NCBI GenBank assembly: GCA_023389005.1
Contig: JAEWFE010000291.1
Location: forward strand, 1 to 13,418
Direction: 5' to 3'
Length of the DNA: 13,418 bases
Source of the DNA: Bacillota bacterium
GTDB taxonomy: Bacteria; Bacillota; Bacilli; Lactobacillales; Enterococcaceae
Shown here: piece by piece, positions 1 through 8,051 of the stretch
How the letters are laid out: every line of letters starts with the position of its first letter
How positions within the stretch are numbered: position 1 is the stretch's first letter
The notes under the pieces: model-generated
Told to the model about the DNA's origin: nothing
Seen by the model: the letters and a program-made list of their open reading frames with translations, nothing else
The model's database searches: none
Position numbers and translations under genes: made by a program

Positions 1-96
1 AAACTAGAAAAAGAAATGAAGGATGCTGCTAAAGCCTTAGATTTCGAACGTGCAGCAACTTTACGTGATACGATTCTAGAGCTAAAAAGTGAGTAA
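1..96 (+). CDS. uvrB: UvrB C-terminal end (partial): excinuclease ABC subunit B, UVR domain
   Basis: Only the last 31 codons and the TAA stop (94-96) lie in the window; the gene begins upstream. The reading frame from base 1 gives KLEKEMKDAAKALDFERAAT followed by LRDTILELKSE, which is the coiled-coil UVR motif found at the extreme C-terminus of UvrB. In the family this helical hairpin contacts UvrC and UvrA. UvrC also carries a UVR motif, but there it is internal, whereas here it ends the protein. The position 17 bases upstream of uvrA is the usual uvrB-uvrA arrangement in Firmicutes, so the identification is firm despite the small fragment. No terminator lies between the two genes, so they are probably co-transcribed. 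Confidence 0.9.
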   Translation, partial: KLEKEMKDAAKALDFERAATLRDTILELKSE

Positions 97-113
97 TAAA
101 TAGGAGTTTTTTT

Positions 114-2936
114 ATGGCAAATGATAAAATTGTGATTCATGGTGCCCGTGCGCATAATTTAAAAAATATCGATGTAACGATTCCACGTGATCAATTAGTT
201 GTTGTAACTGGATTGTCTGGTTCAGGAAAAAGTTCTTTAGCATTCGATACTTTATATGCAGAAGGGCAACGAAGATATGTAGAAAGCTTAAGTGCTTATG
301 CTCGCCAGTTTTTAGGACAAATGGATAAGCCGGATGTAGATAGTATTGATGGTTTATCACCAGCAATTTCGATTGACCAAAAAACAACAAGTAAAAATCC
401 GCGTTCAACTGTGGGGACGGTGACAGAAATTAATGACTATTTACGGTTGCTTTATGCTAGATGTGGTCACCCAATTTGCCCCAATGACCATGTGGAAATT
501 ACGAGCCAGTCTGTAGAACAAATGGTTGACCAAGTTTTAGAATTACCAGAGAGAAGTAAAATTCAAATCTTATCGCCAGTTATTTATCAAAAGAAAGGGC
601 AGCATAAAAAAGTTTTTGAACATATTCAAAAAGAAGGTTACGTGCGTGTTCGTGTAGATGGCGAAATTTATGATATCAGCGAAGTCCCTGAACTTGAGAA
701 AAATAAAAAGCATGATATTGCGATTGTGATTGACCGCATCATTATTAAAGAAGGGATTCGCTCGCGGCTGTTTGATTCATTTGAAGCGGCTTTACGTTTG
801 GCGGATGGTTATGCTGTGGTTGATGTGATTGGTCAAGAAGAAATGCTCTTTAGTGAACACTATGCTTGTCCGTATTGTGGCTTTACCGTGGGAGAATTAG
901 AACCTCGTCTGTTTTCATTTAATGCTCCCTTTGGTGCTTGCCCGGAGTGTGATGGTTTAGGGATAAAGCTAGCAGTTGATGAAGACTTAGTGATTCCAGA
1001 CCGGAGCTTAACTTTAAGAGAGGGGGCATTGGTACCTTGGAATCCAATTAGTTCGCAATATTATCCCCAAATGCTTGAACAATTTTGTTTGAGTTTTGGG
1101 ATTGATATGGATACACCATTTGAAAAACTAAGTAAAGAAGAGCAACAGTTAATTTTACATGGCTCCAATGGCAAAACATTCCATTTTCATTATGAGAATG
1201 ATTTTGGCGGCGTCCGTGATGTTGAAGTGCCTTTTGAAGGAGTCTTAAATAATATCTATCGTCGTTATCATGAAACCAATAGTGATTTTACGCGTGATCA
1301 AATGCGGTTATATATGACAGAATTAACTTGTTCTCACTGCCATGGCTATCGATTGAATGAGCAAGCCTTAGCTGTTAAAGTTGGGGGCATTCATCTAGGG
1401 GAATTGAGCGAAAAGTCAATTCAAGATGCTTTAGCTTTTCTTGAACAATTAAGTTTGACTGAACAAGAAACGATGATTGCTAAACCAATTTTAAAAGAGA
1501 TAAAAGACCGTTTAACTTTCTTACAAAATGTCGGGTTAGGCTATCTTACCTTGAGTCGAGCTGCTGGAACTTTGTCTGGAGGAGAAGCACAACGGATTCG
1601 TCTAGCTACTCAAATCGGTTCAAATTTATCAGGTGTTTTATACATATTAGACGAACCATCGATTGGTTTACATCAAAGAGATAATGATCGATTGTTGGAT
1701 TCCTTAAGAAAAATGCGTGATTTAGGAAATACTTTAATCGTTGTCGAACATGATGAAGATACGATGCGAGCAGCTGATTATTTGATTGATATCGGTCCAG
1801 GTGCTGGTCAACATGGAGGAGAAGTAGTTGCATACGGCACCCCACAAGAAGTCAGCGAAAATCCGAATTCCTTAACGGGGCAGTATCTATCTGGTAAACG
1901 TAAAATTCCAGTGCCAAAAGAAAGAAGAAAAGGAAATGGTGAGAAGATTACGGTTGTAGAAGCCAGTGAAAATAACTTGCAAAATATTACTGTTGAATTT
2001 CCTTTAGCAACATTTACAGCTGTAACCGGGGTTTCTGGATCAGGTAAATCGACATTAGTGAATGAAATTCTGAAAAAAGCCTTACAACAAAAAGTGAGCC
2101 GCTCTCATGCGAAACCAGGAAAACATAAAAAAATTACCGGTTTTGAATCAATTGAAAAAGTGATTGATATTGATCAAAGTCCAATTGGCCGTACACCGCG
2201 TAGCAATCCGGCAACTTATACAAGTGTTTTTGATGATATTCGCGATTTATTTGCCCAAACCAACGAAGCTAAAGTCCACGGTTATAAAAAGGGACGCTTT
2301 AGTTTCAATGTAAAGGGTGGACGCTGTGAAGCATGTAAGGGAGATGGCATTATCAAAATTGAGATGCACTTTCTACCAGATGTTTATGTTCCTTGCGAAG
2401 TCTGTCACGGTAAACGTTATAATTCCGAAACCTTAGAAGTTCACTATAAAGGCAAAAACATTGCTGAAATATTAGAAATGACTGTAGAGGATGCCTTAGA
2501 GTTCTTTAAACACATTCCTAAAATAAAACGCAAATTACAAACAATTGTTGATGTTGGTTTAGGCTATGTCACATTAGGGCAACCAGCTACGACTTTATCA
2601 GGTGGGGAAGCGCAACGCATGAAACTTGCTTCTGAATTGCATCGAAGTAGCAATGGTCGTAACTTTTATATTTTGGATGAACCAACAACGGGATTACATG
2701 CGGAAGATATTGCTCGTTTGTTAAAAGTACTACAACGTTTAGTTGATAATGGAAATACAGTTTTAGTCATCGAACATAATTTAGACGTCATTAAATGTGC
2801 GGATTATCTGATTGATTTAGGGCCTGAAGGTGGTGCAGGTGGTGGTACTATTTTGGCTACAGGTACACCTGAAGCAGTTGCCAAAGTGTCTACAAGTTTT
2901 ACTGGTCAATACTTACAAAAAATATTAAATAAATAA
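114..2936 (+). CDS. uvrA: UvrA: excinuclease ABC subunit A, DNA damage sensor ATPase
   Basis: A 940-residue protein, normal full length for UvrA. It is the dimeric ABC-type ATPase that scans DNA for bulky lesions, hands the site to UvrB, and so starts nucleotide excision repair in the cytoplasm. Two nucleotide-binding modules are visible. The first has Walker A GLSGSGKSS at 33-41, signature LSGGEAQR at 487-494 and Walker B ILDEP at 511-515. The second has GVSGSGKST at 639-647, LSGGEAQR at 828-835 and ILDEP at 853-857. Zinc-module cysteines are present: C252/C255 with C276/C279, C738/C741 with C761/C764, and C117/C122 probably with C406/C409. The start is ATG 114 behind TAGGAG (101-106) at 7-base spacing. 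Nothing is missing. No convincing terminator follows: the next gene has its own promoter, but some read-through is possible. SOS control would act at uvrB, outside the window. Confidence 0.98.
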   Translation: MANDKIVIHGARAHNLKNIDVTIPRDQLVVVTGLSGSGKSSLAFDTLYAEGQRRYVESLSAYARQFLGQMDKPDVDSIDGLSPAISIDQKTTSKNPRSTVGTVTEINDYLRLLYARCGHPICPNDHVEITSQSVEQMVDQVLELPERSKIQILSPVIYQKKGQHKKVFEHIQKEGYVRVRVDGEIYDISEVPELEKNKKHDIAIVIDRIIIKEGIRSRLFDSFEAALRLADGYAVVDVIGQEEMLFSEHYACPYCGFTVGELEPRLFSFNAPFGACPECDGLGIKLAVDEDLVIPDRSLTLREGALVPWNPISSQYYPQMLEQFCLSFGIDMDTPFEKLSKEEQQLILHGSNGKTFHFHYENDFGGVRDVEVPFEGVLNNIYRRYHETNSDFTRDQMRLYMTELTCSHCHGYRLNEQALAVKVGGIHLGELSEKSIQDALAFLEQLSLTEQETMIAKPILKEIKDRLTFLQNVGLGYLTLSRAAGTLSGGEAQRIRLATQIGSNLSGVLYILDEPSIGLHQRDNDRLLDSLRKMRDLGNTLIVVEHDEDTMRAADYLIDIGPGAGQHGGEVVAYGTPQEVSENPNSLTGQYLSGKRKIPVPKERRKGNGEKITVVEASENNLQNITVEFPLATFTAVTGVSGSGKSTLVNEILKKALQQKVSRSHAKPGKHKKITGFESIEKVIDIDQSPIGRTPRSNPATYTSVFDDIRDLFAQTNEAKVHGYKKGRFSFNVKGGRCEACKGDGIIKIEMHFLPDVYVPCEVCHGKRYNSETLEVHYKGKNIAEILEMTVEDALEFFKHIPKIKRKLQTIVDVGLGYVTLGQPATTLSGGEAQRMKLASELHRSSNGRNFYILDEPTTGLHAEDIARLLKVLQRLVDNGNTVLVIEHNLDVIKCADYLIDLGPEGGAGGGTILATGTPEAVAKVSTSFTGQYLQKILNK

Positions 2937-2942
2937 TAATGG

Positions 2943-3014
2943 GAGACTTTTTTGTTGAAAGTGAAAAGTTAATTACGATTTTGTAAAATTATCATTGCTT
3001 TACAGAAAAGTCTC
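2943..3014 (+). repeat. Perfect 9-bp inverted repeat with nested hairpin between uvrA and asl
   Basis: GAGACTTTT (2943-2951) and AAAAGTCTC (3006-3014) are exact reverse complements separated by 54 bases. Inside lies a competing smaller hairpin, TGTAAA (2982-2987) with TTTACA (2999-3004). The right arm is followed by only a short T-run (3015-3017), so it would be a poor intrinsic terminator for uvrA. The right arm abuts the likely -35 of the downstream promoter. It may be a weak terminator, an operator, or a chance feature of AT-rich DNA. Confidence 0.35.
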
Positions 3015-3015
3015 T

Positions 3016-3043
3016 TTGCTTGTCTGAACCTTTGTGGTATTAT
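3016..3043 (+). promoter_or_regulatory. Probable promoter of asl-racD (extended -10)
   Basis: TTGCTT (3016-3021), a 16-base spacer, and TATTAT (3038-3043) preceded by TG at 3035-3036 form a TGnTATTAT extended -10 typical of low-GC Gram-positives. The ligase ATG lies 36 bases further on. The -35 is only a moderate match. Read by eye; no transcription start data. Confidence 0.55.
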
Positions 3044-3078
3044 GTTGAATGTGAATTGTTTCAGAAAAGAGTGAAAAT

Positions 3079-4332
3079 ATGCAAAAAAATAATTTTATAC
3101 CTATATTGCTTGGAACAGATATGAATGTCTATGGCATGGCGCGTGCATTCAATGAAGAATATGGTATAAAACCCATTGCGATTGGAGAACATCAATTAGC
3201 TCCAACTAGATTTACTAAAATTGCCGATATCCATTTGTTTGAAGGTTTTGATAAAGATCCTGTCTTCTCTGAAAAGTTAATCGAGTTAGCAAAATCAACT
3301 TTTAACCAAGCAGACATTAAATATTTATTGATTCCTTGTGGGGATGGTTATGCCGAGCTGTTATCTCAAAATAAGGAAAAATTAGCACCCTATTATACTT
3401 TTATCGCCAATGATTATGAGTTATTTAAAGTGTTGATTAATAAAGTTACTTTTTATGAAACTTGTGAAAAATATGGTTTGCCTTATCCAAAAACCTTCAT
3501 TTTAACACCCGCACATTTAGAAAATGGTCAATTCAAACAATCTTTACCATTTGATTTTCCGGTGGCGCTGAAACCGGCAAATAGTGTCGAATGGTTGTCA
3601 ATTGACTTTGAAGGACGTAAAAAAGCATTTATTATTGATAACTGGGAAGAATTCGAAATTATTGTTGAACGAATTTATCAAGCTGGCTATACGAGTGAGA
3701 TGATTGTGCAAGACTTCATTCCAGGCGATGATAGTAATATGCGTGTGCTTAATGTCTATGTCGATCATGATCATAATGTTCGTATGATGTGTTTAGGTCA
3801 TCCGTTATTAGAAGATCCAGCGCCTGGTTCGGTTGGAAATTACACCGTGATCTTACCAGATGAAAATGAGCAAATCTATCATGATGTTGCACAATTTTTA
3901 AAACGTATTAACTATGTTGGTTTTGCGAATTTTGATATGAAATATGATAGCCGCGATGGGATATTCAAATTATTTGAAATTAATTTACGTCAAGGCCGTA
4001 GTAGCTTCTTTGTAACTTTAAATGGTTTAAATTTAGCCAAATTTATTACAGAAGATTTGATTTTCAACAAACCGTTTGAAAAGACAATTTATGGGCGCGC
4101 TCACGGAGACCATGCTAAATTATGGTTGAATGTGCCATTGTCTATTTTTAAAAAATATGCCAAAGACGGTCCGGATAAACAAAGAGGCTTAGATTTATTA
4201 GCGCAAGGCAAATACGGTTCAACATTATTTTATAAGAAAGATCGTTCTTTAAGACACTATCTATTAATGAAGTATGTTTATAAAAAGTATAAAGAAGATT
4301 ATGAAAAATATTTTAAAGTGAAAGAAGGTTAA
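3079..4332 (+). CDS. asl: ATP-grasp ligase, probable D-aspartate ligase of peptidoglycan cross-bridge
   Basis: A 417-residue soluble protein with an ATP-grasp layout: an N-terminal Rossmann-like part (LLGTDMNVYGMARAF, 10-24), a nucleotide-binding core with VALKPA (K165), a loop at VQDFIPGDDSN (210-220), and the metal-binding end with D286 and EINLR (E300, N302, R304). ATP-grasp enzymes join a carboxylate to an amine through an acyl-phosphate. The next gene, 2 bases downstream, is an Asp/Glu racemase. A D-aspartate ligase (Asl) encoded beside racD is known in Enterococcus faecium; it adds D-Asp to the side-chain lysine of the UDP-MurNAc-pentapeptide. I therefore infer that role; the fold is visible but the substrate is not. 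Ribosome binding is weak (AAAAGAGTG before ATG 3079). It could instead be a ligase for another amino acid. Confidence 0.75.
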   Translation: MQKNNFIPILLGTDMNVYGMARAFNEEYGIKPIAIGEHQLAPTRFTKIADIHLFEGFDKDPVFSEKLIELAKSTFNQADIKYLLIPCGDGYAELLSQNKEKLAPYYTFIANDYELFKVLINKVTFYETCEKYGLPYPKTFILTPAHLENGQFKQSLPFDFPVALKPANSVEWLSIDFEGRKKAFIIDNWEEFEIIVERIYQAGYTSEMIVQDFIPGDDSNMRVLNVYVDHDHNVRMMCLGHPLLEDPAPGSVGNYTVILPDENEQIYHDVAQFLKRINYVGFANFDMKYDSRDGIFKLFEINLRQGRSSFFVTLNGLNLAKFITEDLIFNKPFEKTIYGRAHGDHAKLWLNVPLSIFKKYAKDGPDKQRGLDLLAQGKYGSTLFYKKDRSLRHYLLMKYVYKKYKEDYEKYFKVKEG

Positions 4333-4334
4333 TC

Positions 4335-5042
4335 ATGCGCGATTTTTTTACCATTCTAGGTGGAATGGGAACGATGGCGACAGAAAGCTTTGTTCGACAG
4401 TTAAATAAACGCACACCAACACATGCTGATCAGGATTATTTAAATTATATTTTATATAATCATGCGACAATTCCTGATCGTACGGCTTATATTCTTGATC
4501 GTAGAAAACCTAATCCAATTCCTTTATTGCAAGAAGATATTCGCCAACAAAATATTTTGCAACCAAGCTTTATTGTTTTGACCTGTAATACGGCTCATTA
4601 TTTCTTTGATGACTTACAAAAAGAGACCAAAATTCCGATTTTACATATGCCAAAAGAAGCCGTCAAACAGATTCGGCGTGAGCAAATTACTGGTAAAGTG
4701 GCATTTTTAGGTACGGAAGGCAGTGTGAAGGCGGGCGTTTACGAAAATGAATTAAAAGAACAAGGGATTGATTATTTGATTCCTAGTCAAGAATTACAAG
4801 CTAAAATTAATCATTTAATTTATCAGGATGTCAAAGAAAATGATTATATTAATCTTGAGATGTTTTTTGAAATTCTAGCCGATACAAAAAAACTTGGATG
4901 TGAAGCCGTTATTTTAGGATGTACAGAACTTTCATTAGTTGCTGAATATATTGATTGTGAACATGAGTATAAAATTTTTGATGCACAATCTATTTTAGTA
5001 GACCGCACGATAGACCGAGCATTATCTTTAAGAAATAAATAA
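4335..5042 (+). CDS. racD: Aspartate/glutamate racemase family protein, probable aspartate racemase
   Basis: A 235-residue cytoplasmic protein of the cofactor-independent Asp/Glu racemase family, at normal family length. It opens with the typical strand-loop ILGGMGTMAT (7-16). The two catalytic cysteines that act as the acid/base pair are both present: C84 in TCNTAH and C196 in LGCTELS. In this family the protein interconverts L- and D-aspartate (some members act on glutamate or hydantoins). The start is ATG 4335, 2 bases after the ligase stop; its GAAGG ribosome site (4324-4328) sits inside the end of the ligase gene, so the two are surely one transcript and probably translationally coupled. 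With an adjacent amino-acid ligase, the simplest role is supply of D-Asp for the peptidoglycan bridge. MurI-type glutamate racemase is less likely given this partner. Confidence 0.85.
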   Translation: MRDFFTILGGMGTMATESFVRQLNKRTPTHADQDYLNYILYNHATIPDRTAYILDRRKPNPIPLLQEDIRQQNILQPSFIVLTCNTAHYFFDDLQKETKIPILHMPKEAVKQIRREQITGKVAFLGTEGSVKAGVYENELKEQGIDYLIPSQELQAKINHLIYQDVKENDYINLEMFFEILADTKKLGCEAVILGCTELSLVAEYIDCEHEYKIFDAQSILVDRTIDRALSLRNK

Positions 5043-5049
5043 GTTATAC

Positions 5050-5088
5050 GGATATACGTGATTTTTTGAAATTGCGTATATCCATTTT
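5050..5088 (+). terminator. Intrinsic terminator after racD
   Basis: A 9-bp perfect stem GGATATACG (5050-5058) / CGTATATCC (5075-5083) with a 16-base loop, in which ATTT and AAAT can extend the pairing, followed by ATTTT (5084-5088). It lies 7 bases past the racD stop and before a new promoter. The T-tract is short and the stem AT-rich, so termination may be partial. Confidence 0.65.
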
Positions 5089-5089
5089 G

Positions 5090-5119
5090 TTGTATAAGAT
5101 ACGCCCGGCATGATATAAT
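5090..5119 (+). promoter_or_regulatory. Promoter of rapZ-yvcK-whiA operon
   Basis: TTGTAT (5090-5095), an 18-base spacer, and a perfect TATAAT (5114-5119) preceded by TG at 5111-5112, making a consensus extended -10 (TGATATAAT). Transcription would start near 5126, about 48 bases before the rapZ start. Confidence 0.75.
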
Positions 5120-5173
5120 AAATAAGACAATAAAAAGTGAAACATGATTGCTTTTTTAAAGGAGGAATTCATC

Positions 5174-6061
5174 ATGGCTGATCAATTAAGTTTAGTCATT
5201 ATTACCGGGATGAGCGGTGCAGGAAAAACAGTTGCCATCCAAAGTTTTGAAGATATGGGTTATTTTTGCGTTGACAACATGCCCCCAAGTTTAATTCCAA
5301 AATTTTGGGAACTCATTCGTGAATCAGGCAAAGTAACCAAAATTGCTTTAGTCGTTGATTTACGTTCACGCTCATTTTTTGATGAAATTCAAAATATGTT
5401 AGCTGAAATTGAAAACACGCAATTGATTGATACGAAGATTTTATTTTTAGATGCTTCAGATGTAGAGCTGGTTTCACGTTATAAAGAAACTAGACGTGTG
5501 CATCCAATGGCAATGGATGGTTTGGTTACTGAAGGAATTCGCAAAGAGCGTGCTATTTTAGAAGATTTGAAAGTAAAAGCTTCTTTGGTGATTGATACGA
5601 CTACTTTAACACCGCGCCAATTACGTGAAAAAATCAATCAAGAATTCCGTCATAATAATGAATCGGGTTTTCGTGTGGAGATGGTCTCATTTGGCTTTAA
5701 ATATGGCCTACCAATCGATGCAGATATCGTAATGGATGTACGTTTCTTACCAAATCCACATTATATTCCAGAACTTCGCCCACTTACAGGTTGTGATAAA
5801 CCCGTGTATGATTATGTCATGAGTTTTGAACAAACTGAAAAATTCTATCAATCATTTAGCCAACTTTTACTACAAATTATGCCTGGTTACATTAAAGAAG
5901 GTAAAAGTAGTTTAACGATTGCGATTGGTTGTACAGGTGGTCAACATCGCTCTGTTGCTTTAACTAATCGTGTAGGTGAATGCCTAAAAGAAAATGGCTA
6001 TACTGTTAATACCACCCACCGTGATAAAGATAAACGAAAAGAGACGGTTAATCGCTCATGA
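5174..6061 (+). CDS. rapZ: RapZ (YvcJ): P-loop nucleotide-binding protein, RNase adapter family
   Basis: A 295-residue protein, matching the usual RapZ/YvcJ length. It has Walker A GMSGAGKT (12-19), the conserved VDNMPPSL (33-40), FGFKYGLP (173-180), DVRFLPNPHY (188-197) and the C-terminal GCTGGQHRS (252-260) with HRD (282-284). In Escherichia coli RapZ binds glucosamine-6-phosphate and directs RNase E onto the small RNA GlmZ; Gram-positives lack GlmZ, and the YvcJ role there (GTP/ATP hydrolysis, effects on competence in Bacillus subtilis) is less clear. I choose ATG 5174 because AAAGGAGG (5158-5165) stands 8 bases before it; the in-frame ATG 5144 lacks a good ribosome site and would add 10 residues across the Shine-Dalgarno. 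The stop overlaps the yvcK start by 4 bases (ATGA). Confidence 0.95.
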   Translation: MADQLSLVIITGMSGAGKTVAIQSFEDMGYFCVDNMPPSLIPKFWELIRESGKVTKIALVVDLRSRSFFDEIQNMLAEIENTQLIDTKILFLDASDVELVSRYKETRRVHPMAMDGLVTEGIRKERAILEDLKVKASLVIDTTTLTPRQLREKINQEFRHNNESGFRVEMVSFGFKYGLPIDADIVMDVRFLPNPHYIPELRPLTGCDKPVYDYVMSFEQTEKFYQSFSQLLLQIMPGYIKEGKSSLTIAIGCTGGQHRSVALTNRVGECLKENGYTVNTTHRDKDKRKETVNRS

Positions 6062-7068
6062 AAACCTATCGCATTAGAAAACCTAAAGTTGTAGTCATGG
6101 GCGGTGGTACAGGCTTACCAGTTATATTAAAAAGTCTGCGAAATCAGGGCGTAGATATCACAGCAATTGTCACGGTGGCTGATGATGGTGGTAGTAGTGG
6201 GGTTTTACGAGATTCAGTTAAAACGATGGTACCACCAGGAGATCTACGTAATGTCTTAGTGGCGCTTTCTGATATGCCAAAGTTGTATTCAGATATTTTC
6301 CAGTATCGCTTTAACAAAGGAGATAATTTTTTAGCGAATCATGCACTGGGAAACTTGATTATTGCAGCGATTGCAGAGATGCGTGGCAGTACTTATGAGG
6401 CGATTCGCATTCTAAATAAGATGATGCATGTGGAAGGTAATGTATACCCTTCATCAGAAGAACCTCTAGTTTTACATGCGGAATTTATGGACGGTTCGAC
6501 TGCAGTAGGTGAGTCAAAGATTGCCCTAGAGCGTAAAACAATTCGTCATGTCCATGTGTCGCGTCAAGACTCCGATGAAACCCCTAAAGCTAGTCGTAAT
6601 GTAGTGAAAACCATCATGGAAGCAGATATGATTGTTTTAGGTCCGGGAAGCTTATTTACGAGTATCTTACCCAATTTAATGATTCCTGAAATCTCTGAAG
6701 CTATGTTAAAGACCAAGGCAGAAGTGGTATATATTTGTAATATTATGACACAAAAAGGTGAAACGGAACATTTTACCGATGCCCAACACGTGAAAGTCTT
6801 ACATCGCCATTTAAAGACACCTTTTGTAGATACAGTACTAGTTAATATCGAACATGTGCCCGAAGATTACATGGATGTCGAAAAATACGATGAATATTTA
6901 GTCCAAGTGACGCATGATTTTAATGGCTTACGTGAAGAAGGCTGTCGTGTGGTTTCTAGTGATTTTCTAGAATTACGTGATGGTGGGGTCTTTCATGATG
7001 GAGAAAAAGTTGTGAATGAATTATTGCGGATTGTCTATGGCGTAAGGAATACAGAAAGGGAGCGATAA
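6058..7068 (+). CDS. yvcK: YvcK/GlmR (CofD-like): UDP-sugar-binding regulator of carbon flux to cell wall
   Basis: A 336-residue protein of the YvcK/CofD-like family. It shows the N-terminal glycine-rich loop MGGGTGLP (14-21), VADDGGSSGVLR (40-51), GDLRNVL (61-67), NHALGNL (94-100), GPGSLFTS (195-202) and NIMTQKGET (228-236). In Bacillus and Listeria, YvcK (GlmR) binds UDP-GlcNAc, stimulates GlmS and is needed for wall synthesis on gluconeogenic carbon sources; it is also a target of the wall-sensing Ser/Thr kinase. No catalytic 2-phospholactate transferase role is expected outside F420 producers. It overlaps rapZ by 4 bases, which implies translational coupling, and lies 2 bases before whiA. 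It is roughly 20 residues longer than the Bacillus protein as I recall it, from a polar N-terminus (MKTYRIRK) and a charged C-terminal NTERER. Confidence 0.93.
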   Translation: MKTYRIRKPKVVVMGGGTGLPVILKSLRNQGVDITAIVTVADDGGSSGVLRDSVKTMVPPGDLRNVLVALSDMPKLYSDIFQYRFNKGDNFLANHALGNLIIAAIAEMRGSTYEAIRILNKMMHVEGNVYPSSEEPLVLHAEFMDGSTAVGESKIALERKTIRHVHVSRQDSDETPKASRNVVKTIMEADMIVLGPGSLFTSILPNLMIPEISEAMLKTKAEVVYICNIMTQKGETEHFTDAQHVKVLHRHLKTPFVDTVLVNIEHVPEDYMDVEKYDEYLVQVTHDFNGLREEGCRVVSSDFLELRDGGVFHDGEKVVNELLRIVYGVRNTERER

Positions 7069-7070
7069 TT

Positions 7071-8003
7071 TTGTCATTTGCTGCGGAAGTCAAAAAAGAA
7101 TTGACGACTTTAGAAGTGCACCGCGAACATGCCAAAGCTGAGTTAGCTGCCTTAATCAGAATGAATGGTTCTTTAAGTATTGCCAATCAACAGTTTATAC
7201 TCAATGTTCAAACTGAAAATGCGGCAATTGCGCGTAGAATTTATTCACTTTTAAAAGATCATTATGATGTTCGAAGCGAATTATTAGTTCGTCGGAAAAT
7301 GAAGTTGAAAAAGAATAACGTCTATATTGTACGGCTGAAAAATGACACCATGGATGTATTAAATGATTTGGGGATTATGGATGGCTTAATGTTTGATATC
7401 CATGCATCAGATGAGTTAATGGGAAATGCGCAAAAAATGCGTTCTTATTTGCGTGGTGCGTTTATGGCATCTGGGTCAATCAATAATCCAGAAACCAGTC
7501 GCTACCATTTGGAAATTTTTTCAGTTTATGAAGAGCATAATGAAGATATATGCAGTATGCTTAATTTCTTTGATTTAAATGCAAGAACACTTGAAAGAAG
7601 AAATGGCTATATTACTTATCTCAAAGGGGCAGAAAAAATTGCGGACTTTTTAACTTTGATTGGTGCAACGAATTCAATGCTAAAATTTGAAGATGTACGC
7701 ATTGTTCGTGATATGCGTAATTCGGTGAATCGTTTAGTCAATTGTGAAACGGCCAATATGTCACGAATTGCAGATGCAGCTACAAAACAAATTGAAAACA
7801 TTGAATATATCGAGTCAAAAGTTGGGATTAAGTCTTTACCGGAGAAATTACAGGAAATCGCCGAGTTAAGATTACAACATCCAGAAGTAAGTTTAAAAGA
7901 ACTAGCTGAAATGGTGCCAAGTGGGCCAATCTCAAAATCTGGTATTAATCATCGTATTCGAAAAATTAATGATTATGCCGAAAAGTTAAGACAAGCAGAA
8001 TAA
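7071..8003 (+). CDS. whiA: WhiA: DNA-binding protein (LAGLIDADG-like plus helix-turn-helix)
   Basis: A 310-residue WhiA at normal length. The N-terminus MSFAAEVKKELT is the family signature, so the start is the TTG at 7071, with AAAGGGAG (7055-7062) 8 bases before it inside the end of yvcK. The middle part (about 20-215), including RSYLRGAFMASGSINNP (124-140), is the degenerate homing-endonuclease fold, which has no nuclease activity in WhiA. The C-terminal part (about 255-305) carries the helix-turn-helix: VSLKELAEMVP then ISKSGINHRIRKI. In Streptomyces WhiA activates sporulation genes; in Firmicutes it is linked to cell division and chromosome segregation, mostly not as a classical transcription factor. 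It is the last gene of the rapZ-yvcK-whiA operon and is followed at once by a strong terminator. Confidence 0.95.
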   Translation: MSFAAEVKKELTTLEVHREHAKAELAALIRMNGSLSIANQQFILNVQTENAAIARRIYSLLKDHYDVRSELLVRRKMKLKKNNVYIVRLKNDTMDVLNDLGIMDGLMFDIHASDELMGNAQKMRSYLRGAFMASGSINNPETSRYHLEIFSVYEEHNEDICSMLNFFDLNARTLERRNGYITYLKGAEKIADFLTLIGATNSMLKFEDVRIVRDMRNSVNRLVNCETANMSRIADAATKQIENIEYIESKVGIKSLPEKLQEIAELRLQHPEVSLKELAEMVPSGPISKSGINHRIRKINDYAEKLRQAE

Positions 8004-8004
8004 T

Positions 8005-8047
8005 AAAAACGCAGAATCTTCCAAGAAAGGTTGATTCTGCGTTTTTT
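8005..8047. terminator. Bidirectional intrinsic terminator between whiA and dsbA-like gene
   Basis: A 14-bp perfect stem, AAAAACGCAGAATC (8005-8018) / GATTCTGCGTTTTT (8033-8046), with a 14-base loop whose CC/GG can pair further. The T-run on the plus strand (8042-8047) and the A-run on the 5' side (8005-8009) let it work in both directions. It starts directly after the whiA stop and lies just past the stop of the converging gene. Confidence 0.92.
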
Positions 8048-8051
8048 GCTT

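Noticed and set aside
112..408. 98-codon minus-strand frame opposite the start of uvrA
   Set aside because: Fully antisense to the conserved UvrA Walker A region; no ribosome site; low-complexity, unfamiliar product.
1606..1845. 79-codon minus-strand frame inside uvrA
   Set aside because: Shadow of the conserved first ATPase module of UvrA; no sign of independent coding.
2937..3078. T-box or other amino-acid riboswitch before the ligase gene
   Set aside because: The interval is only 142 bases, the inferred transcription start is about 30 bases before the ATG, and I see no T-box sequence or antiterminator.
6956..7186. 76-codon minus-strand frame across the yvcK-whiA junction
   Set aside because: It lies opposite two firmly assigned coding regions and their ribosome site, and resembles no known family.
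7071..8003. Active LAGLIDADG homing endonuclease
   Set aside because: The frame matches WhiA from end to end, including its N-terminal signature and C-terminal helix-turn-helix; the endonuclease-like fold in WhiA is non-catalytic and the operon position is the conserved one.
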